Positions 1 through 8,473 of a DNA stretch of 64,000 nucleotides are shown here, in pieces (position 1 is the stretch's first letter; each line of letters starts with the position of its first letter). The DNA comes from Pseudomonas simiae (GTDB lineage: Bacteria > Pseudomonadota > Gammaproteobacteria > Pseudomonadales > Pseudomonadaceae): positions 434,001 to 498,000 of the forward strand of contig NZ_FOKB01000004.1 of NCBI RefSeq assembly GCF_900111895.1, written 5' to 3'. Made by a program: the position numbers and the translations under genes. The notes beneath the pieces were generated by a model. The model saw only the letters and a program-made list of their open reading frames with translations. It did no database searches and had not been told where the DNA came from.

Positions 1-111
1 GCCCATCAGGCCCACCAGGGCGATGGCCGGCGGTGCGGGTGAGCGAAAATCCAAGGCGCCGTAGATCACGCCGACAAACAAACCGATGGCGAGGGAAATC
101 AGGTAGTTCAT
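1..111 (-). CDS. XapX-domain small membrane protein (partial, C-terminus off the left edge)
   Basis: Thirty-seven codons are visible from an ATG at 111. They begin MNYLISLAIGLFVGVIYG and continue with a proline-rich turn (RSPAPPA) and a second hydrophobic stretch. This two-helix pattern, with an LxxGLxVGxxYG core and a following PPAIALVGLxG segment, is that of the XapX (DUF1427) family of small inner-membrane proteins, whose function is not established. The stop codon lies outside the window. The nearest gene, an AraC regulator ending at 201, is on the same strand and could be cotranscribed with it. The family call rests on the motif alone. Confidence 0.7.
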   Translation of the reverse strand, partial: MNYLISLAIGLFVGVIYGALDFRSPAPPAIALVGLMG

Positions 112-200
112 GAGGACCGTGCCTTAGAGGTGAATGCGCTCAGTGTAGAGAGCACCTTCCTGAAGCATCGGCCAAGTGCTTCAGGATTTCGGCCAAACCC

Positions 201-965
201 TCAGTCGACGTAGTGCGAAGGCGCCACACCGAGTTCGCGGCGGAACATGTCGCTGAAACTGCTGGGGGAGTAACCGAGGGACCGCGCGATGGCACTGACA
301 GACTGGCCCTGGATCAACTCCGCCACTGCGGTGGCCAATTGCACCTGGCGGCGCCATTCGGCGAAGCCCATGCCCAAATTGTTCTGGAACAGTCGCGACA
401 AGGTGCGCACGCTGGCACCGGCGGTTTCGGCATGATGTTCGAAAGCAACCTCCAGGGAGGGCGCAGCCATGATGGCCTGGCACGCAGTGATCAGCCGTCG
501 GTCAGCGCCCACCGGCATGGCGATGCGGATCTGCGAACGCCGCGCCCGCTGCAACTCCAGCAAGGCCAGGCTGACCACGGCGTCGTAATACGCCGCCTCG
601 CCGCTATCGCCCTCCTCCACCAGCGTGACGATCAACTCACGCAGCAACCCACCGACTTCGATCACCTGCACCTGGCTGTCCAACGTGGCCGCCAGTGCCG
701 GGCGCAGGTAGATGTTGCGCATCTGCAAATCCGACACCACACGAATCCCATGCGCCACCCCGGGCGGCAGCCAAACGGCGCGTTGTGGCGGCACCACCAG
801 GGCTTCGCGCGGTGTCTCGACCCACATCACGCCACTCATGGCATAGAGCAATTGGCCCCAGTCATGGCTATGGGGTTCAACGTACAGCCCACGCGGATAA
901 GTGCGCGCCAGGGGCTGCACGGGGACGGCGTGATCACTGAGGTCGGGAGGCGCAGCCAGAGCCAT
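201..965 (-). CDS. AraC-family transcriptional regulator with N-terminal cupin domain
   Basis: A 254-residue protein from the ATG at 965; the frame stays open further upstream but that extension does not look like regulator sequence. The N-terminal half is an AraC-type cupin (YVEPHSHDWGQLLYAMSG, then VVPPQRAVWLPPGVAHGI), the signature of the effector pocket in this one-component subgroup. The C-terminal 100 residues hold two helix-turn-helix motifs ending in SLGYSPSSFSDMFRRELGVAPSHYV, a standard AraC end. It is divergent from the small gene at 1112 and precedes the XapX gene, so either may be a target. The effector is unknown. The same architecture recurs at 6703-7500. Confidence 0.9.
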   Translation of the reverse strand: MALAAPPDLSDHAVPVQPLARTYPRGLYVEPHSHDWGQLLYAMSGVMWVETPREALVVPPQRAVWLPPGVAHGIRVVSDLQMRNIYLRPALAATLDSQVQVIEVGGLLRELIVTLVEEGDSGEAAYYDAVVSLALLELQRARRSQIRIAMPVGADRRLITACQAIMAAPSLEVAFEHHAETAGASVRTLSRLFQNNLGMGFAEWRRQVQLATAVAELIQGQSVSAIARSLGYSPSSFSDMFRRELGVAPSHYVD

Positions 966-1111
966 GGAGTGCACATCAAGCAAGGGTGAGCCGCCATGGT
1001 AATGACCACCGCCCGACAATCCGAGTGAATTTTTGCGACCCGCGGGGATCATTGGCTTATACCGGCGCAGCTCGGAAGCGCGCGCCACCCGCTTGATCAA
1101 GGAGAGAGACA

Positions 1112-1384
1112 ATGGATTCAACACAATCGGTCAACGGCAAGGCACAGATCGACTACACCCAGGACACCCTGTTCGGGCCGATTACCCGGCATGTCGAATG
1201 CCAAGTGAGCGTGCAACATCAACCTGGCTGGACGGTACTCAACGTGTTCCAACCGTTGCCGGACGATCTACGTGATGCGCAAACGGTGGTGTTGGCGCTG
1301 GAGGGGCGTCGCACCAGCGGGGTTGTAAAGCATCGTCGAAACCTGGCGGACCATAGCTTGCGGCTCGAACTCGAGCGGCAATAG
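1112..1384 (+). CDS. Small hypothetical protein (90 aa)
   Basis: An open frame of 90 codons starting MDSTQSVNGKAQ, preceded by a strong Shine-Dalgarno (aaggagagag, centred about 10 bases upstream of the ATG at 1112). There is no signal peptide, membrane segment or cysteine. The sequence is polar with a short beta-rich middle (GWTVLNVFQPLP) and a basic C-terminus (RHRRNLADHSLRLELERQ). I do not recognise the family. It is divergent from the AraC gene at 965, with 146 bases between the two starts, and converges on the metallothionein gene, with a GC-rich hairpin immediately after its stop. The ribosome-binding site and codon use support a real gene; the function is unknown. Confidence 0.7.
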   Translation: MDSTQSVNGKAQIDYTQDTLFGPITRHVECQVSVQHQPGWTVLNVFQPLPDDLRDAQTVVLALEGRRTSGVVKHRRNLADHSLRLELERQ

Positions 1385-1404
1385 GAGCCGGCAAGCCGGC
1401 TCCC
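1384..1404. terminator. GC-rich hairpin between convergent genes
   Basis: The sequence ggagccggcaagccggctcc forms a perfect 9-bp stem with a 2-base loop between the stops of the 90-aa gene and the metallothionein gene. It has no clear T-run, so it could be a REP-type palindrome acting as a weak bidirectional terminator. Confidence 0.5.
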
Positions 1405-1413
1405 GCAAACATG

Positions 1414-1584
1414 TCAGCTTTTGGCGGACTTGGCGCACTCGCAGCCGGTTGCCGCCGCACACGGCTCACCATGGGCATGGTGCTCCGCACAGCCCTGACA
1501 GCAATAGCCTTTGCCGTCCTTCATTACCGCGTCAGCTCCCAGCACACACTTGCAGTGTGGGCAGGCACAGGTTTTATCTGGCAT
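1414..1584 (-). CDS. Metallothionein, Pseudomonas type
   Basis: A 56-residue protein from the ATG at 1584, with a purine-rich ribosome site just upstream (AAAAAGGAGT on the minus strand). It contains ten cysteines: C6, C8, C11, C13, C28, C29, C32, C42, C48 and C50, in the CxCxxCxC, YCCxxC and CxC arrangement typical of Pseudomonas BmtA/SmtA-like proteins. Histidines around HHAHGE add possible metal ligands. Such proteins bind Zn(II) and Cd(II) in a four-metal cluster in the cytoplasm and buffer or detoxify metal. It stands alone, convergent with the small gene at 1112. mntH lies about 2 kb away but nothing ties them into one unit. Confidence 0.9.
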   Translation of the reverse strand: MPDKTCACPHCKCVLGADAVMKDGKGYCCQGCAEHHAHGEPCAAATGCECAKSAKS

Positions 1585-1673
1585 GGTCAGACTCCTTTTT
1601 CATGGTCGTCCAGGTGCGGCGGGCGCCGGCACCTTAATCAGTGACTGCGGCCCGCCGGCGATGGTTCAAACCG

Positions 1674-2126
1674 TCAGTCGGTGCGGGTATTGCTGCGGTA
1701 CATGAACACCAGGGCCAGGGCGAGGCACACCATCGCCACGATCCGCGCCCCCGACAACTCAATCGCCGGGTTGCCCAGCCAGCCAAAGTTGTCGATCAGC
1801 ATGCCCATGCCCAACTGCCCGACGATCACCGCCACCGTCGCAACCGCCGTGCCGACGACAGGCACTGCGCCGACCATGACCATCATGTACACCACGCCGA
1901 ACAAGGCCCCCGTGAGTTGCCATTTCGGCACCTCCAGCAAGCTCACCGCCTGGGCGGGCTCAAAGAACAGAATCAACAACGCGGTGACAATCGCCCCGAC
2001 CACAAAGGTCACCAGGCTGCCGCGCAACACACCCACCGTCTGGCCCAAGCGACCATTGATGGCGGCTTGCACACTCAACACCGCACCTGCGGCGACCACA
2101 ACAACCAGTAACAGAATCAGATTCAT
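1674..2126 (-). CDS. DMT-superfamily (DUF606/YdcZ) membrane protein, second of a pair
   Basis: A 150-residue, very hydrophobic protein of about five membrane segments starting MNLILLLVVVVAAGAVLSVQAAINGRLG. The N-terminal VQAxxNxxLG and the inner GxxxGxxYMMxMVxAVPxxGTA segments match the DUF606 (YdcZ) branch of the drug/metabolite transporter superfamily. Members are about 150 aa, half the size of EamA proteins, and are expected to pair. I chose the internal ATG at 2126 because the frame above it overlaps the neighbour without a ribosome site. It starts 4 bases after the stop of a second DUF606 gene, so the two are probably made together as a heteromeric transporter. The substrate is unknown. 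Confidence 0.8.
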   Translation of the reverse strand: MNLILLLVVVVAAGAVLSVQAAINGRLGQTVGVLRGSLVTFVVGAIVTALLILFFEPAQAVSLLEVPKWQLTGALFGVVYMMVMVGAVPVVGTAVATVAVIVGQLGMGMLIDNFGWLGNPAIELSGARIVAMVCLALALVFMYRSNTRTD

Positions 2127-2130
2127 CGCC

Positions 2131-2619
2131 TTAACCTCGTGCAATCAGAACAAGTGCCACCACAATCAAGGTCAAGGCGATCCAGCGTTCGCCATTGACC
2201 CGCTTGCGCGCCGTGCCGAACCAGCCGAAATGGTCGATCAGCACGCTCTTGCCAACTTGACCCGAGAGAATCGCGATCATGGTCATCGCGATGCCGATAT
2301 GGGGCGTGGCCAGGGTCAGCACCACCACATAGATCGGCCCTAGGAAACCGCCGATCAACTGCCAACGTGGCAGCTCGGAGAGTGCCGGGCCTTTTTGCGG
2401 GCCGCTGAACAACAGCAGCAGAAACAGGATGGCCGAGCCCACGCCAAAGATGCTCAATGTCGCCCACAAATGCCCGACCTGCACACCCAATGGCCCGAGC
2501 AGGCCGGCTTCAATCGACAATCCCATGCCAGCCAGTATCACCAGCGGCAAAAGCAGTAGCCGCAGGACATTTTTTTTCGGCTTGGCGTGCGCCACACCCT
2601 CAATGGAACTCGCTTGCAT
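2131..2619 (-). CDS. DMT-superfamily (DUF606/YdcZ) membrane protein, first of a pair
   Basis: A 162-residue membrane protein starting MQASSIEGVAHAKPKKNVLRLLLLPLVILAGMG. A short basic cytoplasmic leader is followed by about five hydrophobic segments. The sequence LPRWQLIGGFLGPIYVVVLTLATPHIGIAMTMIAILSGQ aligns by eye with the equivalent part of its downstream neighbour, as does the DHFGWFG motif (DNFGWLG there). The two are clearly paralogues from a tandem duplication that have diverged considerably. It is divergent from the LysR gene at 2738 across 118 bases, the usual arrangement for a LysR-controlled transporter. Confidence 0.8.
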   Translation of the reverse strand: MQASSIEGVAHAKPKKNVLRLLLLPLVILAGMGLSIEAGLLGPLGVQVGHLWATLSIFGVGSAILFLLLLFSGPQKGPALSELPRWQLIGGFLGPIYVVVLTLATPHIGIAMTMIAILSGQVGKSVLIDHFGWFGTARKRVNGERWIALTLIVVALVLIARG

Positions 2620-2737
2620 ACATCACCTGCACATCAACAAAGGATTGGATGGCGCGCATTATCCGGTGGCAGTCCTATGCAATAAATGGGAGCATGCCTA
2701 CAACACCTTTGCGCAAAACGCACAGCCTGGAGACACC

Positions 2738-3670
2738 ATGCAAGGCTTGAATGAACTGAGCTTCAAGGCACTGCGCCTGTTCGTCGCCGTGCTGGACTTA
2801 GGCAGCTTTTCCGAAGTGGCGCGCCGTGAGGGCCTGGCGCCCTCCTCCATTTCCCGGCAGATCCAGCTGATGGAACAGGCCCTCGGCCAGCAGTTACTCT
2901 ACCGTCACACCCGCGCAGTCAGCCCTACCGAAGCCGGACGCCTGCTCGGGCGACATGCCCGCTTGATGCTGGAACAACTGGAAGCCGCCGGCCAGGCGCT
3001 GCAGGAACAGGAAAGCGAGCCCAGCGGCCTGGTGCGCATCAATGCGCCGATGGTGTTCGGGCAGCGCCATCTCTCCCCTTGGCTGGGCGAGTTGTGCCGG
3101 CGTTATCCAAAACTGCAATTGGATATCCAGCAAACCGACACCTACGTCGACCCGCTGCAAGACGGCACCGACCTGCTCTTTCGCATCGGTGTGCTCAACG
3201 ACTCCAGCATGCAGGCACGCATCTTCGCTCCCCAACGCTTTCGCATCGCCGCCAGCCCTGCCTACCTGATCCGACATGGCACCCCCAAACATCCTGACGA
3301 ACTGATCAACCACCAGTGCCTGGCCTACAAAGGCATCACCGGCCAGCAACGCTGGTTCTTCCGCAAGGGCCAGGGCGACTGGGCACCTTATAGCGTCAAG
3401 GGCCCGATCACCGGCAACCATGCCGACACCCTCACCCACGCCGCCGAACAAGGGTTGGGACTGGTGGTGTTTCCTTCCTGGTTGATCGGCGACAGTTTGC
3501 GCGCGGGCACTTTGCAGGCGGTGCTGACGGAGTACGAAGTGGCGACAACATTGGAGCCACAGCAGATTGCAGCCCTGTGGCCGGGGAGCCGACGGTTGTC
3601 GCTGAAGGTGCGGACGGTGATTGATTACTTTGTAGAGTGCTTTGGCGGGGTGCCTTATTGGGATCGGTGA
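2738..3670 (+). CDS. LysR-family transcriptional regulator
   Basis: A 310-residue protein. The winged helix-turn-helix fills residues 5-65 (ALRLFVAVLDLGSFSEVARREGLAPSSISRQIQLMEQALGQQLLYRHTR), followed by a linker helix and a LysR substrate-binding domain. The start at 2738 is the first ATG in the frame that places the HTH at the N-terminus in the usual way; an upstream extension overlaps the divergent gene and was rejected. It most plausibly controls the divergent DUF606 pair. Its end converges on mntH with only 12 bases between the stops. Confidence 0.9.
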   Translation: MQGLNELSFKALRLFVAVLDLGSFSEVARREGLAPSSISRQIQLMEQALGQQLLYRHTRAVSPTEAGRLLGRHARLMLEQLEAAGQALQEQESEPSGLVRINAPMVFGQRHLSPWLGELCRRYPKLQLDIQQTDTYVDPLQDGTDLLFRIGVLNDSSMQARIFAPQRFRIAASPAYLIRHGTPKHPDELINHQCLAYKGITGQQRWFFRKGQGDWAPYSVKGPITGNHADTLTHAAEQGLGLVVFPSWLIGDSLRAGTLQAVLTEYEVATTLEPQQIAALWPGSRRLSLKVRTVIDYFVECFGGVPYWDR

Positions 3671-3682
3671 GCTTTGTTGCGT

Positions 3683-5005
3683 CTATCCAAACACCCATTG
3701 CCCAATCAGCCAGGCATTCGCCCCACTGATCAGCGCAAACAGAAACCACGCCAGCAAGCGTGTCGGCAGCCGATTCACGAACGGCCCCATCAGCTGTTTG
3801 TCGCCGGTCATGCGAATCAACGGATACAGCGCAAACGGCAACTGCAGGCTGAGCACCACCTGGCTGAGGATCAGCAATTTGCCAATGGCATCGTCGCCCA
3901 TCAGCCATACCCCCAGGAACGCGGGGATCAACGCCAGCCCACGGGTGATCAAACGCCGTTGCCAGCAAGGAATACGCAGGTTGAGGTAGCCCTCCATGAT
4001 CACCTGCCCGGCGATGGTGCCGGTAAAGGTGGAACTCTGCCCAGAGGCCAGCAAGGCAATGCCAAACAGGATGCTGGCGAAGGCACCGCCGACCAATGGA
4101 TCAAGCAGGTGATAGGCATCCTGGATCTCGACCACGTCGGTGTGGCCGGTCTTGTGGAAGGCTGCGGCGGCGAGCACCAGAATCGCGGCGTTGACCAACA
4201 AGGCCAGGGCCAACGAGCCAATGGTGTCGATACGCGCCAACTTGACCGCGTCCTGTTTGCTGGCCAGATCCTTGCCAATCAGGCGAGTTTGCACAATGGA
4301 GCTGTGCAGGTAGAGGTTATGCGGCATCACCGTGGCACCGAGGATGCCGATGGCCAGGTACAGCGGTGCAGCATCGCTGATGGCCGACAGTGACGGAGTA
4401 AAACCGCTGAACACGTCCGGCCAGTACGGTTTGATCAATACCAGTTCGATGAAGAAACACACGCCGATCGTCGCTACCAGTGCCAGCATGATCGCTTCCA
4501 GACGACGGAAACCCCGGTTCTGCAGGGCCAGGATCAGCAGCGTGTCGAAGGCAGTAATGACAATGCCGGTGGTCAGCGACACCCCCAGCAGCAAGTGGAA
4601 TGCCAGGGCACAGCCCAGCACTTCGGCAAGGTCGGTGGCGACGATGGAGATTTCCGCCAACACCCACTGGGTGCGTGCAGACCGCCTGCTGTAGCGCTCG
4701 CGGCATAGCTGCGCCAGGTCCTTGCCGGTGGCGATGCCCAGCCGCGAGCACAGGCACTGCACCGCCATCCCCGCCAGGCTGGCCAGCAGCACCACGAACA
4801 ACAGGTTATAACCGTAGCGTGAGCCCGCCTCGATGGCCGTGGCCCAGTTGCCGGGGTCCATGTAGCCAATGGAGATCAGCAGGCCTGGGCCGGCGAACAT
4901 CAGCGCGCGCTTGAAAAACGAAGCCTTGGGATCAACGGCAACGGAACCGGCCACTTCCGGCGGGCAAAATGGGGCAGTAGCGATTTTTGGCAGGCTGAAT
5001 TTCAC
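3683..5005 (-). CDS. mntH: Nramp-family Mn2+/divalent metal:H+ symporter
   Basis: A 440-residue integral membrane protein. The metal-site motif of TM1 is intact (GPGLLISIGYMDPGNWATAIEAGS, with the DPGN metal-binding turn) and so is the TM6 partner motif (GATVMPHNLYLHSSIVQTR, with the MPHN signature). About eleven hydrophobic segments and a total length near 440 aa fit bacterial Nramp proteins (MntH). It imports Mn2+ (and Fe2+) across the inner membrane with protons. It is transcribed alone between the LysR gene and the hydrolase pseudogene. I saw no MntR or Fur site that I would defend. Confidence 0.93.
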   Translation of the reverse strand: MKFSLPKIATAPFCPPEVAGSVAVDPKASFFKRALMFAGPGLLISIGYMDPGNWATAIEAGSRYGYNLLFVVLLASLAGMAVQCLCSRLGIATGKDLAQLCRERYSRRSARTQWVLAEISIVATDLAEVLGCALAFHLLLGVSLTTGIVITAFDTLLILALQNRGFRRLEAIMLALVATIGVCFFIELVLIKPYWPDVFSGFTPSLSAISDAAPLYLAIGILGATVMPHNLYLHSSIVQTRLIGKDLASKQDAVKLARIDTIGSLALALLVNAAILVLAAAAFHKTGHTDVVEIQDAYHLLDPLVGGAFASILFGIALLASGQSSTFTGTIAGQVIMEGYLNLRIPCWQRRLITRGLALIPAFLGVWLMGDDAIGKLLILSQVVLSLQLPFALYPLIRMTGDKQLMGPFVNRLPTRLLAWFLFALISGANAWLIGQWVFG

Positions 5006-5046
5006 GCGGTATCCCAGGCAAACACTCTCGATAGAGGCGCAGCTTA

Positions 5047-6599
5047 TCAGTCGGACGCGACGGTGCGCATCACCGTGTCCCGCGGCAGGTCGAACGCTTC
5101 GACCACTTGCACCACCAGGTCCATCTCCTGGTTCAGCGCTTCACGCTCCATGCGCTGGCGAATCACGCCGACCACCAGCACCGCCAGCGTGGTGATCGAA
5201 TACGCCGGGCCGGAAAACGCGCGCACGCCGCTGACCAATAGCATCGCCGCCGCCACCGCCTGCCCCACCACCGGAATCGCCGTGGCCGCACCGCGACGCA
5301 GGATAAACCCGGTCAGCCCGGCCAGCGCCGTACCGCTCAACGCGGTGGTGGCCGACCGGCCTACGTCAAAACGACTGAACAGCCCCTGCTCCTTTTGCGC
5401 GGCGGCCTTGAGTTCGGCGTCGAATACCTGCCGATCCGCGCTGCTGAGCTTGTCTTTGTACTGTTCGATGAGTTTTTCGGCGACCTCGGTTTCAAGATCG
5501 GCCAGCGCGACACTATCAAGAGGCTCATCAAACTTGATCCCCAGCCGCTGCACCACATCTTCAGCGATCTGGCGGTAACTCACGCCATGGCCTCGGGCCA
5601 GGTTCATAAAGGTATCGCCGCCCATGCGCTGCAACTCAATGGCCAGCTTGAGCGGCTCGCGCGCAGTGGCGTCTATGGATGCACTGCGTTTTTGCGCCAT
5701 CAGTTCGGCGAGGAATTTCAACTCTTCAGGTCGCGCCTGTACCAACGCCGGGAACAACTCCGCGTCCTCTTCGGCAAAACGCACTTCAGCGCTGCGCTGG
5801 TCGGAGCGGATCATGCCGCGTCGCTCGTGCAGCAGGTCGGTGTACTGCACCACCGTCTGCAACTGCGGCCAATAGGCGGCGTGATCGAAGGTCGCCAGGT
5901 GCACGTTGGTGACCTTGGCCTTGAGCGCCGGCGTCACCGGGATCGCATAGCGACCGATGCAACGCTCAGTATCCGGTTTCAGCGCCAGCGCCCAGTCTTT
6001 GCTGGAGTGGCAGTTGATCACGCGCCCGTTGAGCGGCGCTGATACATCATCCCACGGGCTCGACGTACAGATTGCCCCGCCCATCAACAGCAGATTGTCC
6101 AATGGCAGTTCGCGGGCGGTGTCGGGGCTGGCGAGCAGGCTCTTGACCAGAATGCGTGCGCCAAGGGAATGGCCGATCAGGTTGATACGCCGGACTGCCA
6201 GGGACTCGCTGTGCAGGTAGTGAGCCAGTTCCGGCAGCAGGCTCCTGGCGACCTCGTCCACACGGGCCTCGACGCTTTTGTAGTGGTCGAGGAAATACGC
6301 AATCGCCTTGCCCAACCCGACAGTCGCCGCGCCCAGGCTGCCGCCGCCGAGCATCGCGCCGATCACATCCTGAACGGTGCAAACAGGTTCTCCAGGAAAT
6401 GCCCCGCCGGCCAGAACAACATCAGGTTGGTGGAGCCTTCGATACCCGCCAACTGTGCCTTGAAGCTGCCCAGTTGTTGCCGGTTGAAGAACGCCGAATA
6501 GCCGTGGACATAGAGATTAAGCACATCGCCCTGAGGCTCACCGCACATCAGGAACGTGGGCTTGCGGGTGCGGTGCATTTCATCCCACTGGTGTTGCAT
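5047..6599 (-). pseudogene. Frameshifted DUF726-like alpha/beta hydrolase fused to a YaaW-like domain
   Basis: Two reading frames join into one protein. The upstream frame (6599 to 6363, 78 codons, MQHQWDEMHRTRKP...) carries the first core strand and oxyanion-side HG of a hydrolase (VLNLYVHGYSAFFNRQQ) and stops after NLFAPFRM. The second frame resumes from a GTG at 6366 (overlapping the TGA as GTGA) and holds the nucleophile elbow INLIGHSLGARIL. Cutting between HG and GHSLG would split one fold, so a one-base indel near 6365-6372 is more likely than two genes. Beyond the hydrolase, the last ~200 residues (QRMGGDTFMNLARGHGVSYRQ ... GVRAFSGPAYSIT) resemble E. coli YaaW (UPF0174), including a hydrophobic hairpin. 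A sequencing error is possible, and so is translational coupling of two polypeptides. Confidence 0.65.
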
Positions 6600-6702
6600 G
6601 GGCCGGTGACTCCGGGTGACAAGGGACGGCGATAGTAACAAAGGCCACGGCTCAACGTCGTACCGCTGGGGGAAAAGGCACCACGTTGGCCCCCCCTTTC
6701 TT

Positions 6703-7500
6703 TCAGAAGATGGAAGCAGCCTTGGACTTGGCCAGGTAACGCGCCGGTGAATCGCCCAGGTTACGGCGAAACACCGAGGTGAACGCGCTGGAGCTGCTGA
6801 ACCCCAACTCGAACGCCACATCGGTAATGGACGAGCCATGACTGAGCCGCGCCGTCGCTTCCAACAGGCACACCTGCTGGCGCCATGACACAAAGGTCAT
6901 GCCGGTGCATTCACGGAAGTTACGGGTAAAGGTGCGCCGGCTCATGCTCGACCAGTCGGCCATCTCGCAGATGGAAATTTTCTGCGTCGGTGCCTCAAGG
7001 AAACGCTGACAAGAACGGGCCAGCCGCGCTTCGGAGGGCAATGGCGCACTGAGGGGCAACTCGGGCATGGCGCCGATTTCATCGATCAGCAGGGTCAGCA
7101 CACACCGATCGCGCACGCTCGGCGACGCCGATGGCCCAATCGCCAGCGCCGCCTCCAATAGATGGCGCAACAGCGGCGAGACACCAAACACCTGGCAATA
7201 GTCCTGCAACCCGGCGCGTTGGGCCGCGTCGTCATTCAGGTAGGTATTGAGCATCACCACGTCGCCGCGCATGTGCATCTCATGGGATATCCCGCCCGGC
7301 ACCCAAATGGCGCGCTGCGGCGGCACGACCCAATTGCCGAGGTCAGTGAACATTTTCAACGCGCCGGTGGACGCATAGGCGAACTGCCCGCGCCGGTGGG
7401 TATGCCGTGGAAACACCGTACCGGACGGGTACTCGCGCAGCGTCACCACCGCTTCGGGGCTATCGGGTTCATAAGGAGAAAAACTGAAGGTCGGTGGCAT
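6703..7500 (-). CDS. AraC-family transcriptional regulator (likely controller of the divergent cluster)
   Basis: A 265-residue protein with an N-terminal cupin (GTVFPRHTHRRGQFAYASTG, VVPPQRAIWVPGGISHEM) and C-terminal double HTH (ITDVAFELGFSSSSAFTSVFRRNLGDSPARYL). It is the same subfamily as the protein at 201-965. Its start at 7500 faces the crotonase gene at 7608 across 107 bases with no gene between, so it is the natural candidate to control the crotonase / N-oxygenase / asparagine synthetase / exporter genes, presumably with a small-molecule ligand bound in the cupin. The regulatory link is inferred from position only. Confidence 0.88.
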   Translation of the reverse strand: MPPTFSFSPYEPDSPEAVVTLREYPSGTVFPRHTHRRGQFAYASTGALKMFTDLGNWVVPPQRAIWVPGGISHEMHMRGDVVMLNTYLNDDAAQRAGLQDYCQVFGVSPLLRHLLEAALAIGPSASPSVRDRCVLTLLIDEIGAMPELPLSAPLPSEARLARSCQRFLEAPTQKISICEMADWSSMSRRTFTRNFRECTGMTFVSWRQQVCLLEATARLSHGSSITDVAFELGFSSSSAFTSVFRRNLGDSPARYLAKSKAASIF

Positions 7501-7607
7501 GGCCCAATTTTGTCAAAGTATGACCTGACATAGCAAGCGGGCCATTACTCTGCCACCTAGAATCGTCGCTCCCCAAGTTGGGTTCATATCGAAGGGATAT
7601 TCGGAAA

Positions 7608-8393
7608 ATGAGTGGCAAAAACTACTTGGACGTAAGCGTAGACGGCGCCGTTTTGATGGTGGGTCTCAACCGCCCGCAGAAGCGAAACGCGATGTCTCTG
7701 GAAGTGATGCACGAACTGCGCGATACCTTCACCAACATACCCGACGGCATTGGTGCCGCCGTGCTCTACAGCACCAGCCAGCATTTCTGCACGGGGTTGG
7801 ACCTGTCGGAAATCCGCGACCAATCGGTCATCGATAACGTCCAGGCCTTCCGCGAATGGCACAAGACCTTCGAACTGATCCAGTTTGGCAAGGTGCCCGT
7901 GGTAGCCGCCATTACCGGTGCCGCCATCGGTGGCGGCCTGGAAATCGCCACCGCCTGCAGCTTGCGCGTGGTGGATGACAGCGCCTTCTTCTCGCTGCCC
8001 GAAGCCATGCGTGGCCTGTATGTCGGCGTCGGCGCCTCGGTACGCTTCCCACGTATCGCCGGCATCGCCCTGATGACCGACATGATGCTCACTGGCCGCA
8101 CGCTCTACGCCAAGGAAAGCTATGAACGCGGCGTGGCCCAGTACCTGGTGCCGGTCGGCCAGGCGTTACTCAAGGCCACCGAGTTGGCACACAAGATCGC
8201 CGGCAACCTGCCCATGACCAACTACGCGGTGACCCATGTGTTGCCACGCATTGTCGATCAGAGCCAGCAGGACGGCCTGATGACGGAAGCCTTGATCGCC
8301 GCCGTGGTGTCTTCCGACATCCGCACACAGGATCGCCTGGCCGACTTCCTGGATCGCAAGAAGGACAAGATCCAGACCGCGCCAGCGGTGTAA
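7608..8393 (+). CDS. Crotonase-family protein (enoyl-CoA hydratase/isomerase like)
   Basis: A 261-residue protein of typical crotonase length. It shows the acyl-CoA oxyanion-hole segments (HFCTGLDLSEI and AAITGAAIGGGLEIATA) and keeps both glutamates equivalent to the hydratase catalytic pair: E112 in GGGLE and E132 in SLPEA, 20 residues apart as in mitochondrial enoyl-CoA hydratase. The start at 7608 (MSGKNYLDVSVDG) is preferred because gaaggga lies about 11 bases upstream; the longer frame begins inside the promoter gap. It is the first gene of the unit running to 12339 and could hydrate, isomerise or hydrolyse a CoA-bound precursor. The substrate cannot be read from the sequence. Confidence 0.88.
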   Translation: MSGKNYLDVSVDGAVLMVGLNRPQKRNAMSLEVMHELRDTFTNIPDGIGAAVLYSTSQHFCTGLDLSEIRDQSVIDNVQAFREWHKTFELIQFGKVPVVAAITGAAIGGGLEIATACSLRVVDDSAFFSLPEAMRGLYVGVGASVRFPRIAGIALMTDMMLTGRTLYAKESYERGVAQYLVPVGQALLKATELAHKIAGNLPMTNYAVTHVLPRIVDQSQQDGLMTEALIAAVVSSDIRTQDRLADFLDRKKDKIQTAPAV

Positions 8394-8473
8394 CTCCCGG
8401 TCGTGAACGTTGCCGGGCACACCTCGGCAAACCATGGATGGCCGTCACAACTCACTATTAACCCGGTGAAACC

